Positions 45,824-55,608 of a DNA stretch of 64,000 nt are shown here, in pieces. Both the position numbers and the translations under genes were made by a program. The notes under the pieces are model-generated. The model was not told the origin of the DNA. It searched no databases and saw nothing but the letters and a program-made list of their open reading frames with translations. The stretch's first letter is position 1. Every line of letters starts with the position of its first letter. Origin of the DNA: Thioalkalivibrio thiocyanoxidans ARh2 (GTDB lineage: Bacteria > Pseudomonadota > Gammaproteobacteria > Ectothiorhodospirales > Ectothiorhodospiraceae); contig NZ_ARQK01000043.1 of the NCBI RefSeq assembly GCF_000385215.1, positions 1-64,000 on the forward strand. The letters are read 5' to 3'.

Positions 45824-46540
45824 TCAGGAGGTGGTCGCACGCCAGCGGCAGGCGCCGCCCGCGGCCTCGTCCAGCGTGCGCAGCAGGGCCTCGTGCGCGG
45901 CCTGCTCGTCGGCGTCCGGCTCGATCACCGGCAGGGGCTTGCCGGAGCGCTGCGCACGCACCGGGGCGCCGGTCTCCATGCCGCCCTCGCCCCCGGCATC
46001 CAGCCCCAGGGCGACCTGCCCCCCGGTCATCGCCAGATAGACATCCGCCAGCAACTCGGCATCAAGCAGCGCGCCATGCAGCGTGCGCCCGGAGGCATCG
46101 ATCTCGTAGCGCTTGCACAAGGCGTCCAGTGAATTGCGTGTGCCCGGGTGCATGCGTCGCGCCATCACCAGCGAATCGAGCACGGTACAGGCCTGTGCGA
46201 GCTCCGCTACCGGTGCGGCATCGCCCAGCAGCCGCAGCTCGTGATTGATGAAACCGACATCGAACGGCGCGTTGTGGATAACCAGCTCGGCCCCGCGCAC
46301 GAAATCGATGAACTCTCCGGCAATGTCGGCAAAGCGCGGCTTGTCAACGAGGAACTCGTTGGTGATCCCGTGGACCTCGATGGCCCCGGCATCGATCTCG
46401 CGGTCCGGCTGCAGGTACTCGTGCAGCTTGCGTCCGGTCGGACGCCGGTTGTCCAGCTCCAGGCAGCCGATCTCGATGATGCGATGGCCCTCGGCCGGCT
46501 CCAGGCCGGTGGTCTCGGTGTCCAGCACGATCTGTCGCAT
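45824..46540 (-). CDS. dnaQ: DNA polymerase III epsilon subunit (3'-5' proofreading exonuclease)
   Basis: A 238-residue DEDDh exonuclease. Exo I is DTETTG (D7, E9), Exo II is HNAPFDVGFINHEL, and Exo III has HGALLDAELLADVY with the catalytic His. A flexible region and the C-terminal stretch that binds the alpha subunit follow (about 185-238). Length matches E. coli DnaQ (243). It is the last gene in the order yafS-rnhA-dnaQ, 10 bp after rnhA. Confidence 0.95.
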   Translation of the reverse strand: MRQIVLDTETTGLEPAEGHRIIEIGCLELDNRRPTGRKLHEYLQPDREIDAGAIEVHGITNEFLVDKPRFADIAGEFIDFVRGAELVIHNAPFDVGFINHELRLLGDAAPVAELAQACTVLDSLVMARRMHPGTRNSLDALCKRYEIDASGRTLHGALLDAELLADVYLAMTGGQVALGLDAGGEGGMETGAPVRAQRSGKPLPVIEPDADEQAAHEALLRTLDEAAGGACRWRATTS

Positions 46541-46550
46541 GCTAAAGGTC

Positions 46551-47012
46551 TCAGTTCTCGATAGGTTGGCCGGCGAGCAGGGCATCGATCCCCGCATTGG
46601 CCAGCTGGTCGGCACGCTCGTTCTCCGGGTGACCGCTGTGACCGCGCACCCAGTACCACTCGATGTCGTGGCGCGCGGCCTGGGCGTCCAGCGCCTCCCA
46701 CAGGTCGCGGTTCTTCACCGGGGAACCGCTGGCGGATTTCCAGTTACGACGCTTCCAGCCGGGCAGCCATTCGGTCACGCCCTGCTTCACGTACTTCGAA
46801 TCCGTGACCAGTTCCACCTTGCAGGGGCGCTTGAGCGTCTCCAGGGCGCGGATCGCGGCCGTCAGTTCCATCCGGTTGTTGGTGGTCTCGGCCTCCGCCC
46901 CGTGCAGCTCGCGCTCGGTCCCGCGATAGCGCAGGATCGCGCCCCAGCCGCCGGGGCCCGGGTTGCCACGACAGGCGCCGTCGGTATAGATGTACACACG
47001 CTCTTCATCCAT
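46551..47012 (-). CDS. rnhA: Ribonuclease HI
   Basis: A 153-residue enzyme that cuts RNA in RNA-DNA hybrids. The catalytic acids are D11 ([11 protein letters not shown]), E49 (NNRMEL) and D71 (VTDSKY), with the last Asp in ERADQLAN. The basic protrusion ([11 protein letters not shown]) is present. Length fits E. coli RnhA (155). The start ATG 47012 overlaps the upstream methyltransferase gene by eight bases. Confidence 0.96.
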   Translation of the reverse strand: MDEERVYIYTDGACRGNPGPGGWGAILRYRGTERELHGAEAETTNNRMELTAAIRALETLKRPCKVELVTDSKYVKQGVTEWLPGWKRRNWKSASGSPVKNRDLWEALDAQAARHDIEWYWVRGHSGHPENERADQLANAGIDALLAGQPIEN

Positions 47013-47769
47013 GGACTGACTTTGATTCGCTGCGGCTCGAGGTGCGCGAGGATACCAGCCCCGGCCGCAGGCGGGGGCCCGGAGTGGCAAAGCGATACTG
47101 CGTAGCCGGACGCAATGGCAGATCCACCCGCTTGTGCGCGACCGTAAGGATCACGCTGGCCAGTGGCGGCAGGCCCCGCCGGGTCCAGGCGTCCACCGGG
47201 GCCAGCCGTTGCTGCCAGGTCTCGGACAGACCGGGCGGCAGCAGGCTGAGACTCCACTGCTCCAGCACCTCCAGGTCGGCCGACTCCACGAACTCGCGGT
47301 ACTGTCGACGTCTGAGCCCCTCGGGCAGCGGCGAGACCCGCACTCCGCCCTGATCCCCCAGTTGCAGGCGATTACCCTCCAGCATGAAGACCATACCCTC
47401 CGGCTCCAGCACACGCGCCGCTTCCGCCACCACGGCGGCGGGAAGGTCACTGTAGGCGCAGGGGTGGGCCAGCACGATGCGGCGCGCACAGTCCGATTCC
47501 AGCGGCCAGAACTCCGGCTCCATCAATAGCCCGGGCCGCGAGGAGTCCATGCGCACGATCGGCCCCCCCAGGGTATCGGACTCCTCCAGCATCGGGACCG
47601 GTGAGAGCTCGATCGCCACCTCTCCGGGGCCGGGTGCCGCATGTTGCCGAATGCGTTGCAAAAGCCGCTCGCGCACCCGCCGACCCTGCGGCTTCTCGTA
47701 CCAGTGAGAAAGCCAGCGCAGAAAAGGGTCTTGGTGATATTCCGCGTGTGGTTTATCCTTCAGCGCCAT
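47005..47769 (-). CDS. YafS-like class I methyltransferase
   Basis: A 254-residue protein in the position of E. coli yafS, upstream of rnhA. The N-terminal part is helical ([22 protein letters not shown]). The methyltransferase core shows [19 protein letters not shown], then [18 protein letters not shown], in the place of motifs IV and post-I. The first SAM motif (GxGxG) is degenerate, so SAM binding is less clear. A hydrophobic stretch near 195-215 and a Ser/Arg-rich tail close the chain. Its first codon shares two bases with the start codon of mltD on the other strand. Confidence 0.75.
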   Translation of the reverse strand: MALKDKPHAEYHQDPFLRWLSHWYEKPQGRRVRERLLQRIRQHAAPGPGEVAIELSPVPMLEESDTLGGPIVRMDSSRPGLLMEPEFWPLESDCARRIVLAHPCAYSDLPAAVVAEAARVLEPEGMVFMLEGNRLQLGDQGGVRVSPLPEGLRRRQYREFVESADLEVLEQWSLSLLPPGLSETWQQRLAPVDAWTRRGLPPLASVILTVAHKRVDLPLRPATQYRFATPGPRLRPGLVSSRTSSRSESKSVHG

Positions 47770-49354
47770 GATGATCCGACCCCGCTCCCGACTGCCGCTT
47801 GGCATAACCCTGGGCCTGACAACCCTGCTGGCCTCAGCCTGTAGCCTACACGACTCCGACCGCGCGCTGGATACCTCCCAGGTCGACAAACCCGTCGTGG
47901 AGGGGCCGAGCCAGGCCGACGTCCAGGCCGCCATGGAACGCCAGGCGCGCGAGGCCGCCGACCAGGCCGCGGAGACCGACGACCTCTGGGAACGCACCCG
48001 CCTGGGCTTCGGCTTTACGGACGATCTGCGCCACGAGCGGGTGGAACAGTACATCGAGCACTACCGCAACAACCCGCGCATCGTCCAGCTATCGACCGAA
48101 CGAGCCGAGCCATTCGCCTATTTCATACTCTCCGAGATCGAGAAGCGCGACATGCCGGCCGAGCTCCTGCTGCTGCCGATCGTGGAAAGCGGCTTTGCCG
48201 CCGAGGCGACCTCCAGCGGCCGCGCGGCCGGGATCTGGCAGTTCATCCCCGCAACCGGCGACCATTTCGACCTGGCACGCGACGACTGGTACGACGGCCG
48301 CCGCGACGTCTACCAGTCCACCCTCGCTGCGCTGGACTACCTGGAGGCGCTTTATCACCGCTTCGATGACTGGTACCTGGCCCTGGCCGCCTACAACTTC
48401 GGTCAGGGCAACGTGACCCGAGCGATGGAGCGCAACGCCGCACGCGGGGAACCCACCGACTACTGGAGCCTGGAGCTCTCGGCCGAGGCGACCGCCTATG
48501 TGCCACGCCTGCTGGCCCTGCGCGAGCTGTTCCTGAACCCCGACGAACACGGGACGCAGATCACGCCGATCGCCAATGAGCCGGCCCTGGAGCGGATCGA
48601 ACCCGGCCGCCAGGCCGATCTCGCCCTGATCGCCGAGATGGTCGGACTCGAGGCGGACGACCTGAAGCGCCTGAACCCGGGCTATCAGCGCCACGCGACC
48701 CACCCGTCCAGTGCCCAGCACCTGTTCGTTCCGCACGACGCGGCCGAGGCCCTGGAAGTGGCGCTGGCCGAACACGGTGACGATCCGCTGATCCGCTTCC
48801 GGGAATACACAGTGGCCAGCGGCGACAACCTTGGCTCCATTGCCCAGCGGGCCGGCACTCGCGTGGCCGTGCTGCGCGAGATGAACGAGCTCAATGGCGA
48901 CAACATCCGTGCCGGACAGACCCTGAAGCTGCCGGTGACCGGGCAGGAAGACGCCGAGATCCAGGTCGCGGCCGCCGCCGAGGCAGGCGAGCTCGACAGC
49001 TACGAAATCCAGGAAGGCGACAGCCTGTGGACGATCAGCGAGCGCACGGGCATGACCATCAGCGAGCTGCGCGCGGCCAACGAGCTGGAGCGCGATGCCA
49101 TCCTGCGTCCGGGCGATACGTTGCAGGTCGCCCAGGCCGATGCGGGGAGTTCGTCGGATAACGGCCGCAGCGTGGCCTACGAGATCCAGCCCGGGGACTC
49201 CCTGTCCAGCATCGCCCGCCAGTTCCAGGTCTCGGTGAGCGACCTGCGCCGCTGGAATTCGCTCAACGGCGACGGCATCCGTGCAGGAGAGACCCTGACG
49301 CTCTACGTCGCCGAGGGCGACGACGAGGCCCTTGCACGGGCCCGCGATACCTGA
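47768..49354 (+). CDS. mltD: Membrane-bound lytic murein transglycosylase D
   Basis: A 528-residue lipoprotein that cleaves peptidoglycan glycan strands in the periplasm. The signal peptide ends in lipobox LLASAC (Cys25). The SLT domain (about 100-260) has catalytic Glu140 in LLPIVESGFA and the AAGIWQFIP block. Three LysM domains follow (about 345-395, 410-460 and 475-520), each beginning Y-x-[VI]-x2-GD. Two ATG codons (47768 and 47771) begin the frame. No strong ribosome binding site is seen, and the divergent yafS-like gene starts on the same bases. Confidence 0.93.
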   Translation: MMIRPRSRLPLGITLGLTTLLASACSLHDSDRALDTSQVDKPVVEGPSQADVQAAMERQAREAADQAAETDDLWERTRLGFGFTDDLRHERVEQYIEHYRNNPRIVQLSTERAEPFAYFILSEIEKRDMPAELLLLPIVESGFAAEATSSGRAAGIWQFIPATGDHFDLARDDWYDGRRDVYQSTLAALDYLEALYHRFDDWYLALAAYNFGQGNVTRAMERNAARGEPTDYWSLELSAEATAYVPRLLALRELFLNPDEHGTQITPIANEPALERIEPGRQADLALIAEMVGLEADDLKRLNPGYQRHATHPSSAQHLFVPHDAAEALEVALAEHGDDPLIRFREYTVASGDNLGSIAQRAGTRVAVLREMNELNGDNIRAGQTLKLPVTGQEDAEIQVAAAAEAGELDSYEIQEGDSLWTISERTGMTISELRAANELERDAILRPGDTLQVAQADAGSSSDNGRSVAYEIQPGDSLSSIARQFQVSVSDLRRWNSLNGDGIRAGETLTLYVAEGDDEALARARDT

Positions 49355-49392
49355 GCTGCACCCACGCGGCTCACAGCCCCCCGGCCGCAGTC

Positions 49393-50718
49393 CTACTGAC
49401 CCACCGCGGTCGAAGGGGTCTCGTCGAACGCGATCTCGATCTGCTCCGGGTTCAGACCGGCATCACTCACCAGCTGCCGGAAACGCCGCTGCGGCAGGCT
49501 CAGGCGTAGCTGGATCTGACCGTCCGCGGTGGTCTGCTCCGCCTCCACGGCCTTCTCCTCGTACAGCTGGGCCCGCAGGCGACCGGCGGCGGCCGGAAGC
49601 TCTACCCAGCCCCGCATCATCGACTCGGTAAAGGTCTCGGCCAGGCGCTCTTCCAGTGTGACAATGCCCTCGCCCGTATATGCGGACACCCAGAAGACGT
49701 CATCGCTGGAGCCGAAACGGGATGCGTCCGCATCGGGAGTCGATTCCAGCCGGTCAATCTTGTTGTAGACCCGCCAGCAGGGGACATCCTGCGCACCGAT
49801 CTCCTCCAGCACGGCCTCGACCTGGCGGATGCGCGCCTCGCGCTCGGGGTCGGCGGCGTCGATCACGTGCAGCAGCAACGCGGCCTCGCGGGTCTCGGTC
49901 AGCGTCGCCTTGAAGGCCGCCACCAGTTCGTGTGGCAGGTCACGCACGAACCCGACGGTGTCCGCCAGGATCAGCGACTGGTGCGGGGCCAGGTCCAGCC
50001 GCCGCAGGGTCGGATCCAGGGTCGCGAACAGCTGATCCGCCTCGTACACATCCGAATGCGTCAGGCGGTTGAACAGCGTGGACTTGCCGGCGTTGGTATA
50101 GCCCACCAGGGACACGGTCGGGATCTCGTTGCGCAGGCGCGCCTGACGGCCCTGCTCGCGGGTGCGCTCGACCTTCTCCAGACGCCGTTCGATGTGCTTG
50201 ATGCGCGCGGCCAGCAGGCGGCGGTCGGTTTCCAGCTGGGTTTCCCCCGGCCCGCGCAGACCAATGCCGCCCTTCTGGCGCTCCAGGTGAGTCCAGCCGC
50301 GCACCAGCCGGGTGGCCATGTGCCGCAACTGGGCCAGCTCGACCTGCAGCTTGCCTTCGTGCGAACGTGCGCGCTGGGCAAAGATGTCGAGGATCAGCCC
50401 CGCACGGTCCAGCACCCGGCATTGCAGGTGCCGTTCGAGGTTGCGTTCCTGACTGGGCGAGAGGGCGTGGTTGAAGATGACCACATCGGCGCCGTGGGCC
50501 TCGACCGCGGCACGAATCTCGTCGGCCTTGCCGGCGCCCACGAACAGGCGCGGATGCGGGCGGTCTCTTGAACCCCGCACGAGCTCGAGCACATCCGCGC
50601 CGGCGGAACGGACCAGCTCGTCGAATTCCTGGACCTGGGCCTCGATGTCGGGGTTTTCGCCGATGGCCAGGGCCACCAGCACGGCGCGATCGCCGGCGCT
50701 GTCGGGGCGCTCAAACAA
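49393..50718 (-). CDS. hflX: Ribosome-splitting GTPase HflX
   Basis: A 441-residue GTPase. The N-terminal domain has GLRGPGETQLETDRR, the HflX signature, then coiled coil. The G domain has G1 GYTNAGKST, G3 DTVGFVRDLP, and G4 NKID. A C-terminal domain follows. The start is TTG 50718: GGAGG lies 10 bases upstream, and the FERPDSAGDRAVLV start fits the family. In E. coli it rescues stalled ribosomes under stress. It follows hfq by 35 bp. Downstream the conserved hflK-hflC pair is missing; the convergent mltD gene is there instead. Confidence 0.95.
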   Translation of the reverse strand: MFERPDSAGDRAVLVALAIGENPDIEAQVQEFDELVRSAGADVLELVRGSRDRPHPRLFVGAGKADEIRAAVEAHGADVVIFNHALSPSQERNLERHLQCRVLDRAGLILDIFAQRARSHEGKLQVELAQLRHMATRLVRGWTHLERQKGGIGLRGPGETQLETDRRLLAARIKHIERRLEKVERTREQGRQARLRNEIPTVSLVGYTNAGKSTLFNRLTHSDVYEADQLFATLDPTLRRLDLAPHQSLILADTVGFVRDLPHELVAAFKATLTETREAALLLHVIDAADPEREARIRQVEAVLEEIGAQDVPCWRVYNKIDRLESTPDADASRFGSSDDVFWVSAYTGEGIVTLEERLAETFTESMMRGWVELPAAAGRLRAQLYEEKAVEAEQTTADGQIQLRLSLPQRRFRQLVSDAGLNPEQIEIAFDETPSTAVGQ

Positions 50719-50753
50719 GAAGGATGAACCTCCCGCGCATAATCACTGGCTGC

Positions 50754-51008
50754 TCACGCCTCCGCCTCAGCGGTGGCGGTCGCTTCACCTTCGTTATTCA
50801 TGCGCACCTGACGGGACGGGACGATGGTCGAGATCGCGTGCTTGTACACCATCTGCGAGACCGTGCTGCGCAACAGGACCACGAACTGATCGAAGGACTC
50901 GATCTGCCCCTGCAACTTGATGCCGTTGACCAGATAGATCGAAACGGGAATACGGTCTCGACGCAGCGCGTTCAGGAAGGGTTCCTGCAGCATTTGCCCT
51001 TTGGCCAT
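50754..51008 (-). CDS. hfq: RNA chaperone Hfq
   Basis: An 84-residue Sm-like protein that forms hexamers and pairs small RNAs with mRNAs. The N-terminus [19 protein letters not shown] is canonical, the Sm1 region has [13 protein letters not shown] and the Sm2 motif is YKHAIST. The acidic C-terminal tail is short, as in many non-enteric species. It sits between miaA and hflX. Relevant to the small RNA candidate near 3.9 kb. Confidence 0.98.
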   Translation of the reverse strand: MAKGQMLQEPFLNALRRDRIPVSIYLVNGIKLQGQIESFDQFVVLLRSTVSQMVYKHAISTIVPSRQVRMNNEGEATATAEAEA

Positions 51009-51100
51009 CAGTGCATTCCTTGGTTGTTATTCTTCAATCTCGCCACACGCCAGAGGCTCCTCCACCAAACCCTGACGGGGCCTCTTCAGAGAGTAGCACA

Positions 51101-52048
51101 TCAGCGGTCGAAGTCCGCGGAGCGAATCGCGCTCAGTACCTCCGACCAATCGACCGTGGACGCGTTCAATCGGGCATGCAGGGGGAACCGCCGCAGGCCC
51201 GTCAGCTGGCGCTTGGCCAGTTGCCGGGTAGCGGCGATCGCCCGCTCGCGGAACTGCGCAAAATCGAGCTCTCCCGCCAGCCACTGCCAGCCCTGACGGT
51301 AGCCCACCGCACGCTGGGAGGGATGCTCCGCCGTCAGCCCCGGGCGCTGTTGCAGGGCCACCAGTTCGTCGACAAACCCGGCCTCCAGCATCGCGTCGAA
51401 GCGGCGGGCGATGCGGTCGCGCAACGCCTCGCGATCCTCCGGCCACAGAGCCAGTGACACCCAGCCCTCCGGCACACGGGCCGCTGCACCCTGCTGGAAG
51501 CTCGACAACGGACGCCCGGTCGCCTCGAAGACCTCCAGGGCCCGCAGGATGCGTTGCGGGTCATTCGGGTGGATGCGCGCCGCGGCCGCGGGATCCACCC
51601 TGGCCAGTTCGCGATGCAGGCCCTGCCCACCCTCCACGTCCAGGCGTGCACGCACCCGTTCGCGCACCGCATCCGGTACCTCGGGGATCGCGTCGAAGCC
51701 ATCCAGCAGTGCACGCAGGTACAACAGGGTGCCACCCGCCAGCAGGGCCACCCGGCCACGCGCGTGGATACCGGCGATCGCCTCCCGGGCGTCGCGCGCG
51801 AAGTCGGCGGCGCTGTAGGTGTCCTCCGGGTCGCGGATATCCAGCAGATGATGTGGTACGCGGGCACGTTCCTCCGCGGTCGGCTTCGCGGTGCCGATAT
51901 CCATGCCGCGATAGACCAGCGCGGAATCAACGCTGACGATCTCGGCTTCCAGCGCCTCGGCCAGTGCCAGCGACAGCGCGGTCTTCCCCGAGGCCGTCGG
52001 TCCGGCCAGGATCACCACCGGCGGGCGGCCGGACTCGACTGCACCCAT
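51101..52048 (-). CDS. miaA: tRNA dimethylallyltransferase
   Basis: A 315-residue enzyme that adds a dimethylallyl group to A37 of tRNAs reading UNN codons. The P-loop is GPTASGKT at 16-23, followed by SVDSALVYRGMDIGTAKP (the DSxQ-type motif with Ala), and LLAGGTLLYLRALL. C-terminal RQLAKRQLTGLR binds the tRNA anticodon loop. The start ATG shares one base with the mutL stop (TAATG). Family length is about 310. Confidence 0.96.
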   Translation of the reverse strand: MGAVESGRPPVVILAGPTASGKTALSLALAEALEAEIVSVDSALVYRGMDIGTAKPTAEERARVPHHLLDIRDPEDTYSAADFARDAREAIAGIHARGRVALLAGGTLLYLRALLDGFDAIPEVPDAVRERVRARLDVEGGQGLHRELARVDPAAAARIHPNDPQRILRALEVFEATGRPLSSFQQGAAARVPEGWVSLALWPEDREALRDRIARRFDAMLEAGFVDELVALQQRPGLTAEHPSQRAVGYRQGWQWLAGELDFAQFRERAIAATRQLAKRQLTGLRRFPLHARLNASTVDWSEVLSAIRSADFDR

Positions 52049-53928
52049 TACCGGCCTCGCAGGAACAAGCGATCCAGCGCCTGGTGATCGAGCTCCACCC
52101 AGGTCGGGCGGCCGTGGTTGCACTGGCCGGAGCGTTCGGTCGCCTCCATGTCGCGCAACAGCTGGTTCATCTCCGGGAGCGTCAGACGCCGGCCGGAACG
52201 CACCGAACCGTGGCAGGCCATGGTGCCCAGCACCGCATTCATCGCGCCCTCGGCGCGGTGGCTGTAGCCGACGGCCGCGAGGTCCGCGAGCACATCGCGC
52301 ACCAACTGCGCGGTGTCACGCCCGCGCAGCAGCGCCGGGACCGCCCGCAGGGTCAGCGCCTCTGGCCCCGACCGATCCAGTTCGAAACCCAAAGCACCCA
52401 GTACACCGGCATGCTCCTCGGCCAGTGCGGCCTCGGCGGGCGTCACCTCCACCGTCTCCGGGACCAGCAGGGGCTGCGAGGTAATGCCCTGTGCACCCCA
52501 TTCCCGCTTGAGGCGCTCGTAGGTAATGCGCTCGTGCGCCGCATGCATGTCGACCACGATCAGGCCGCGCGCATTCTCCGCGAGGATAAAGGTCTCCGCG
52601 ACCTGCCCCAGCGCGAAGCCCAGCGGTGGCATACCTTCCACACCATCACTTTCACTCGCACCGACTGCCGCCGCGAACGAACGGGGTGCGGGCTCGGCCA
52701 CCGCGGCTGGCCCGCGGAACTCGGCCCAGGCCGCCGCATAATCTGATGATGTGCCAGGCGCATACTCGCGGCGATCACCCAATCCGGCCGCAGGCGACCG
52801 GTCTTCGGCCCGGGACTCGGGCACCCCCAGCCCGCTCAGGGCGCGTTCGCGCGGGAACCCCGGCGCAGCCTGCTTCTGCGGCGACCGGGCAGCACCGGGC
52901 TCGGCCGGGAGATGCCCGGGCATCCCGCCGTCGCCGGGACGCACATCGGCCAGCGCCTTGTGCAGGGCGTGAAAGATGAAGTCGTGCACCATGCGCGACT
53001 CGCGGAAACGCACCTCCTGCTTGGTGGGATGGGCGTTCACGTCCACCTGCACCGGGTCCAGTTCGAGCTCCAGCACGAACATCGGGTGACGGCCGTGGTA
53101 GAGCACGTCCTGGTAGGCCTTGCGCACGGCTGCCGCCAGCACACGGTCGCGAATCGCGCGGCCATTGACGAAGAAATACTGCTGGTCGGGCTGGGCCCGG
53201 GACTGGGTCGGCGCCCCCAGCCAGCCGGAGAGCTTGAGGCCGGCACGCTGCTCGTCCACCGGCGTCGCCGCGTCCATGAAGGCCTCGCCCAGCAGGGCAC
53301 GCACACGTTCGGCGGGGTCCGCCGCGGCGGGCAGGTCCAGTACCACGCGATCGTTGTGGCGCAGGGTGAAGGCCACCTCCGGGCAGGCCGCCGCCTGGGT
53401 GCGGATGACCGTCTCGCAGTGATTGAACTCGGTGCGCTCGGTGCGCACGAACTTGCGCCTTGCGGGGACATTGAAGAACAGGTCGCGCACCTCGACCGTC
53501 GTGCCCACCGGGTGCGCGGCCGGGGCCGCCTCGCGAAAGACATCCGAGCCGTCCCCGGTCAACCGCCAGCCATTGCGCTCACCTTCCACCGTCGAGGTCA
53601 TGGACAGGCGCGAGACGGATGCGATCGACGGCAATGCCTCGCCGCGAAAGCCCAGGGTGTGCAGGGCCTCCAGATCCTCCATCGAACGGATCTTGCTGGT
53701 CGCGTGGCGTGACAACGCCAGCGGTAGCTGGTCGCGATGGATGCCGCAACCGTTATCGCTGATCTGGATCAGACGAATGCCGCCCTGCTCCAGACGGATC
53801 TCGATGCGGGTCGAGCCCGCGTCCAGGGCATTCTCCACAAGCTCCTTGACCACTGAGGCCGGGCGCTCGACCACCTCGCCCGCCGCGATCTGGTTGATCA
53901 GTTGCTCGGAGAGTTTCTCGATGGACAC
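52048..53928 (-). CDS. mutL: DNA mismatch repair protein MutL, endonuclease type
   Basis: A 626-residue GHKL ATPase. The N-terminal motifs are LINQIAAGEVVERPASVVKE, NALDAG, DNGCGI and TLGFRGEAL. I place the start at GTG 53928, which gives the usual short lead before the ATPase. The linker (about 345-430) is Pro/Ala-rich. The C-terminal domain has DMHAAHERITYE at about 460-471, matching the metal-binding endonuclease motif D[MQ]HA-x2-E-x4-E, plus ACHGS and CNHGRP. The motif is absent from enteric MutL working with MutH, so mismatch repair here likely uses MutL nicking. Stop overlaps miaA start. Confidence 0.94.
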   Translation of the reverse strand: MSIEKLSEQLINQIAAGEVVERPASVVKELVENALDAGSTRIEIRLEQGGIRLIQISDNGCGIHRDQLPLALSRHATSKIRSMEDLEALHTLGFRGEALPSIASVSRLSMTSTVEGERNGWRLTGDGSDVFREAAPAAHPVGTTVEVRDLFFNVPARRKFVRTERTEFNHCETVIRTQAAACPEVAFTLRHNDRVVLDLPAAADPAERVRALLGEAFMDAATPVDEQRAGLKLSGWLGAPTQSRAQPDQQYFFVNGRAIRDRVLAAAVRKAYQDVLYHGRHPMFVLELELDPVQVDVNAHPTKQEVRFRESRMVHDFIFHALHKALADVRPGDGGMPGHLPAEPGAARSPQKQAAPGFPRERALSGLGVPESRAEDRSPAAGLGDRREYAPGTSSDYAAAWAEFRGPAAVAEPAPRSFAAAVGASESDGVEGMPPLGFALGQVAETFILAENARGLIVVDMHAAHERITYERLKREWGAQGITSQPLLVPETVEVTPAEAALAEEHAGVLGALGFELDRSGPEALTLRAVPALLRGRDTAQLVRDVLADLAAVGYSHRAEGAMNAVLGTMACHGSVRSGRRLTLPEMNQLLRDMEATERSGQCNHGRPTWVELDHQALDRLFLRGR

Positions 53929-54052
53929 GCGCGAATCCGTGGGCCGGAATGGGCCCACAAGCCTAGGGAAACACGGTCCGATTTGCACGCTTTGGGGCCC
54001 CAATGGCGTTACCAGTGGGATACGGTGGCCTGAAACCGTGAATGCCTGCGTA

Positions 54053-55420
54053 TCAGGAGTCGCGCGGGATCTGCAGAACCTGACCGGCGTAGATGCGATC
54101 GTCCCTGACATCGTTCGCCGAACGCAGATCGGTCAGCGACAGGCTGTAGCGGTCGGCGATCCCCGAGAGCGTCTCCCCAGGGCGAATGATGTGCTGATCC
54201 GGCTGGCCGTCGGCGATCAGCGTGCCCGGACGCGCGTGGGTCGAGAAGTACGACCGCAGCCCGGTCAGCAGCGCGTCCGCCAGCGAGTTCTGGAAGTCCG
54301 TACTGCGCAGCTTGCGCTCCTCGGACGGATTGGAGATAAACGCCGCCTCGACCAGGATGGACGGGACATCGGGCGAGCGCAGCACCGCGAAGTTGGCCCG
54401 CTCGACCTCCGGCTTGCGCACCTTGCCCACCCGGTGCAGTTCGGAGATCATGCGCTCGGCCAGGGTATTGCTCGCCTCGAGACTGCCGCTCTGAGCGAGG
54501 TCCAGCAGCACGTTGGTCAGGGAGTCATCCTTGCCGTTGATCGGCACACCACCCAGCCGCAGGTCGGCCTGGTTCTCGCGCTGCGCCAGGAACCGGGCGG
54601 CCTCGCTGGAGGCCCCGCGTTCGGAGAGCATGTATACCGAGGAGCCCTGCACGTTGCGGTTGGCGATCGCGTCGGCGTGGATCGACATGAACACGTCGGC
54701 ATCCGCCTCGCGCGCGCGCTCGATGCGCTCGCGCAGGGGCAGGAAGTAGTCCCCGGTACGGATCATCACCGCCTTCATGCCGCGTTCGTCATCGACGCGT
54801 TCGGCCAGACGCCTGGAGATCTGCAGCACCACGTCCTTCTCGCGGGTCCCGCCGGGACCGATCGCCCCCGGGTCATGCCCGCCATGGCCGGCGTCGATCG
54901 CGACCACGACATCACGCAGGTCCTCCTGCGAACGACCGCGGCGCGGTTCGCCGTTGTCGCCGGACTCCTCGCGGGCCGACTGTGTGGGGGCACCCTCGCG
55001 GCTGGTCAGATCCAGCACCAGACGGTGCGGGGAATCCTGGGCCGGCATCAGCTTGAAACTGCGCGGCTCGATCGGCTTGCGCAGGTCGAACACCACCCGC
55101 AGATCGCCGCCATCCCGCGGGGCGTGACGAATCGACTCCACGACCGAACGTGGATTGGAGCTGAGCTTCAGCTCGTCCACCGCGCGGGCGTTCTTGATGT
55201 CCACCACCAGGCGATCGGGCGACTCGAGCTTGAACATCGAGTACTCGGCATCGCCGTCCATGTCGAAGACCAGGCGCGTGGTGTCGCCATCCACGGACAT
55301 GCGCACCCGCTCGACACCCGTGCGCGCGAGCGCGGGCAGCGGCAGCCCGACCAGCCCCAGGGCAGTCAGGGCGCGCAGCACCTGGCGGCGGCGCATATCC
55401 GGAATCGTGCTTTGGCCCAC
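54053..55420 (-). CDS. amiB: N-acetylmuramoyl-L-alanine amidase with AMIN and LysM domains
   Basis: A 455-residue amidase that splits daughter-cell peptidoglycan. The N-terminus carries a likely twin-arginine signal (RRRQVLRAL). Then come an AMIN domain (about 38-140), which targets the septum, an Amidase_3 domain (about 175-395) with zinc ligands in AIDAGHGGHDPGA, a Glu in GTREKDVVL, and SIHADA, and one LysM domain (about 410-452). GTG 55420 is supported by AAGGGA; ATG 55396 is the alternative. LysM and the tsaE-mutL neighbourhood fit AmiB; the Tat signal is more like AmiC. Confidence 0.92.
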   Translation of the reverse strand: MGQSTIPDMRRRQVLRALTALGLVGLPLPALARTGVERVRMSVDGDTTRLVFDMDGDAEYSMFKLESPDRLVVDIKNARAVDELKLSSNPRSVVESIRHAPRDGGDLRVVFDLRKPIEPRSFKLMPAQDSPHRLVLDLTSREGAPTQSAREESGDNGEPRRGRSQEDLRDVVVAIDAGHGGHDPGAIGPGGTREKDVVLQISRRLAERVDDERGMKAVMIRTGDYFLPLRERIERAREADADVFMSIHADAIANRNVQGSSVYMLSERGASSEAARFLAQRENQADLRLGGVPINGKDDSLTNVLLDLAQSGSLEASNTLAERMISELHRVGKVRKPEVERANFAVLRSPDVPSILVEAAFISNPSEERKLRSTDFQNSLADALLTGLRSYFSTHARPGTLIADGQPDQHIIRPGETLSGIADRYSLSLTDLRSANDVRDDRIYAGQVLQIPRDS

Positions 55421-55608
55421 GGCGAATCCCTTTTTAATTCAGGGGGTCTGACTCCATTGTGGACGCTTTTTCTGGAAAAGCAATAGCAAAATTCGTTCTT
55501 TATGAGCGAGATATCGCGGTTTTTGCGTGTGCCATTGCAACTGAGACCTCGCCCGACAAGAACCGAAGCCCCTCTCAGAAACTCGATTTTTTACGTTTTT
55601 TCATTGGG

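Noticed and set aside
55530-55560. TGGCAC box upstream of amiB as a sigma-54 promoter
   Set aside because: There is no GC at the required GG-N10-GC spacing.
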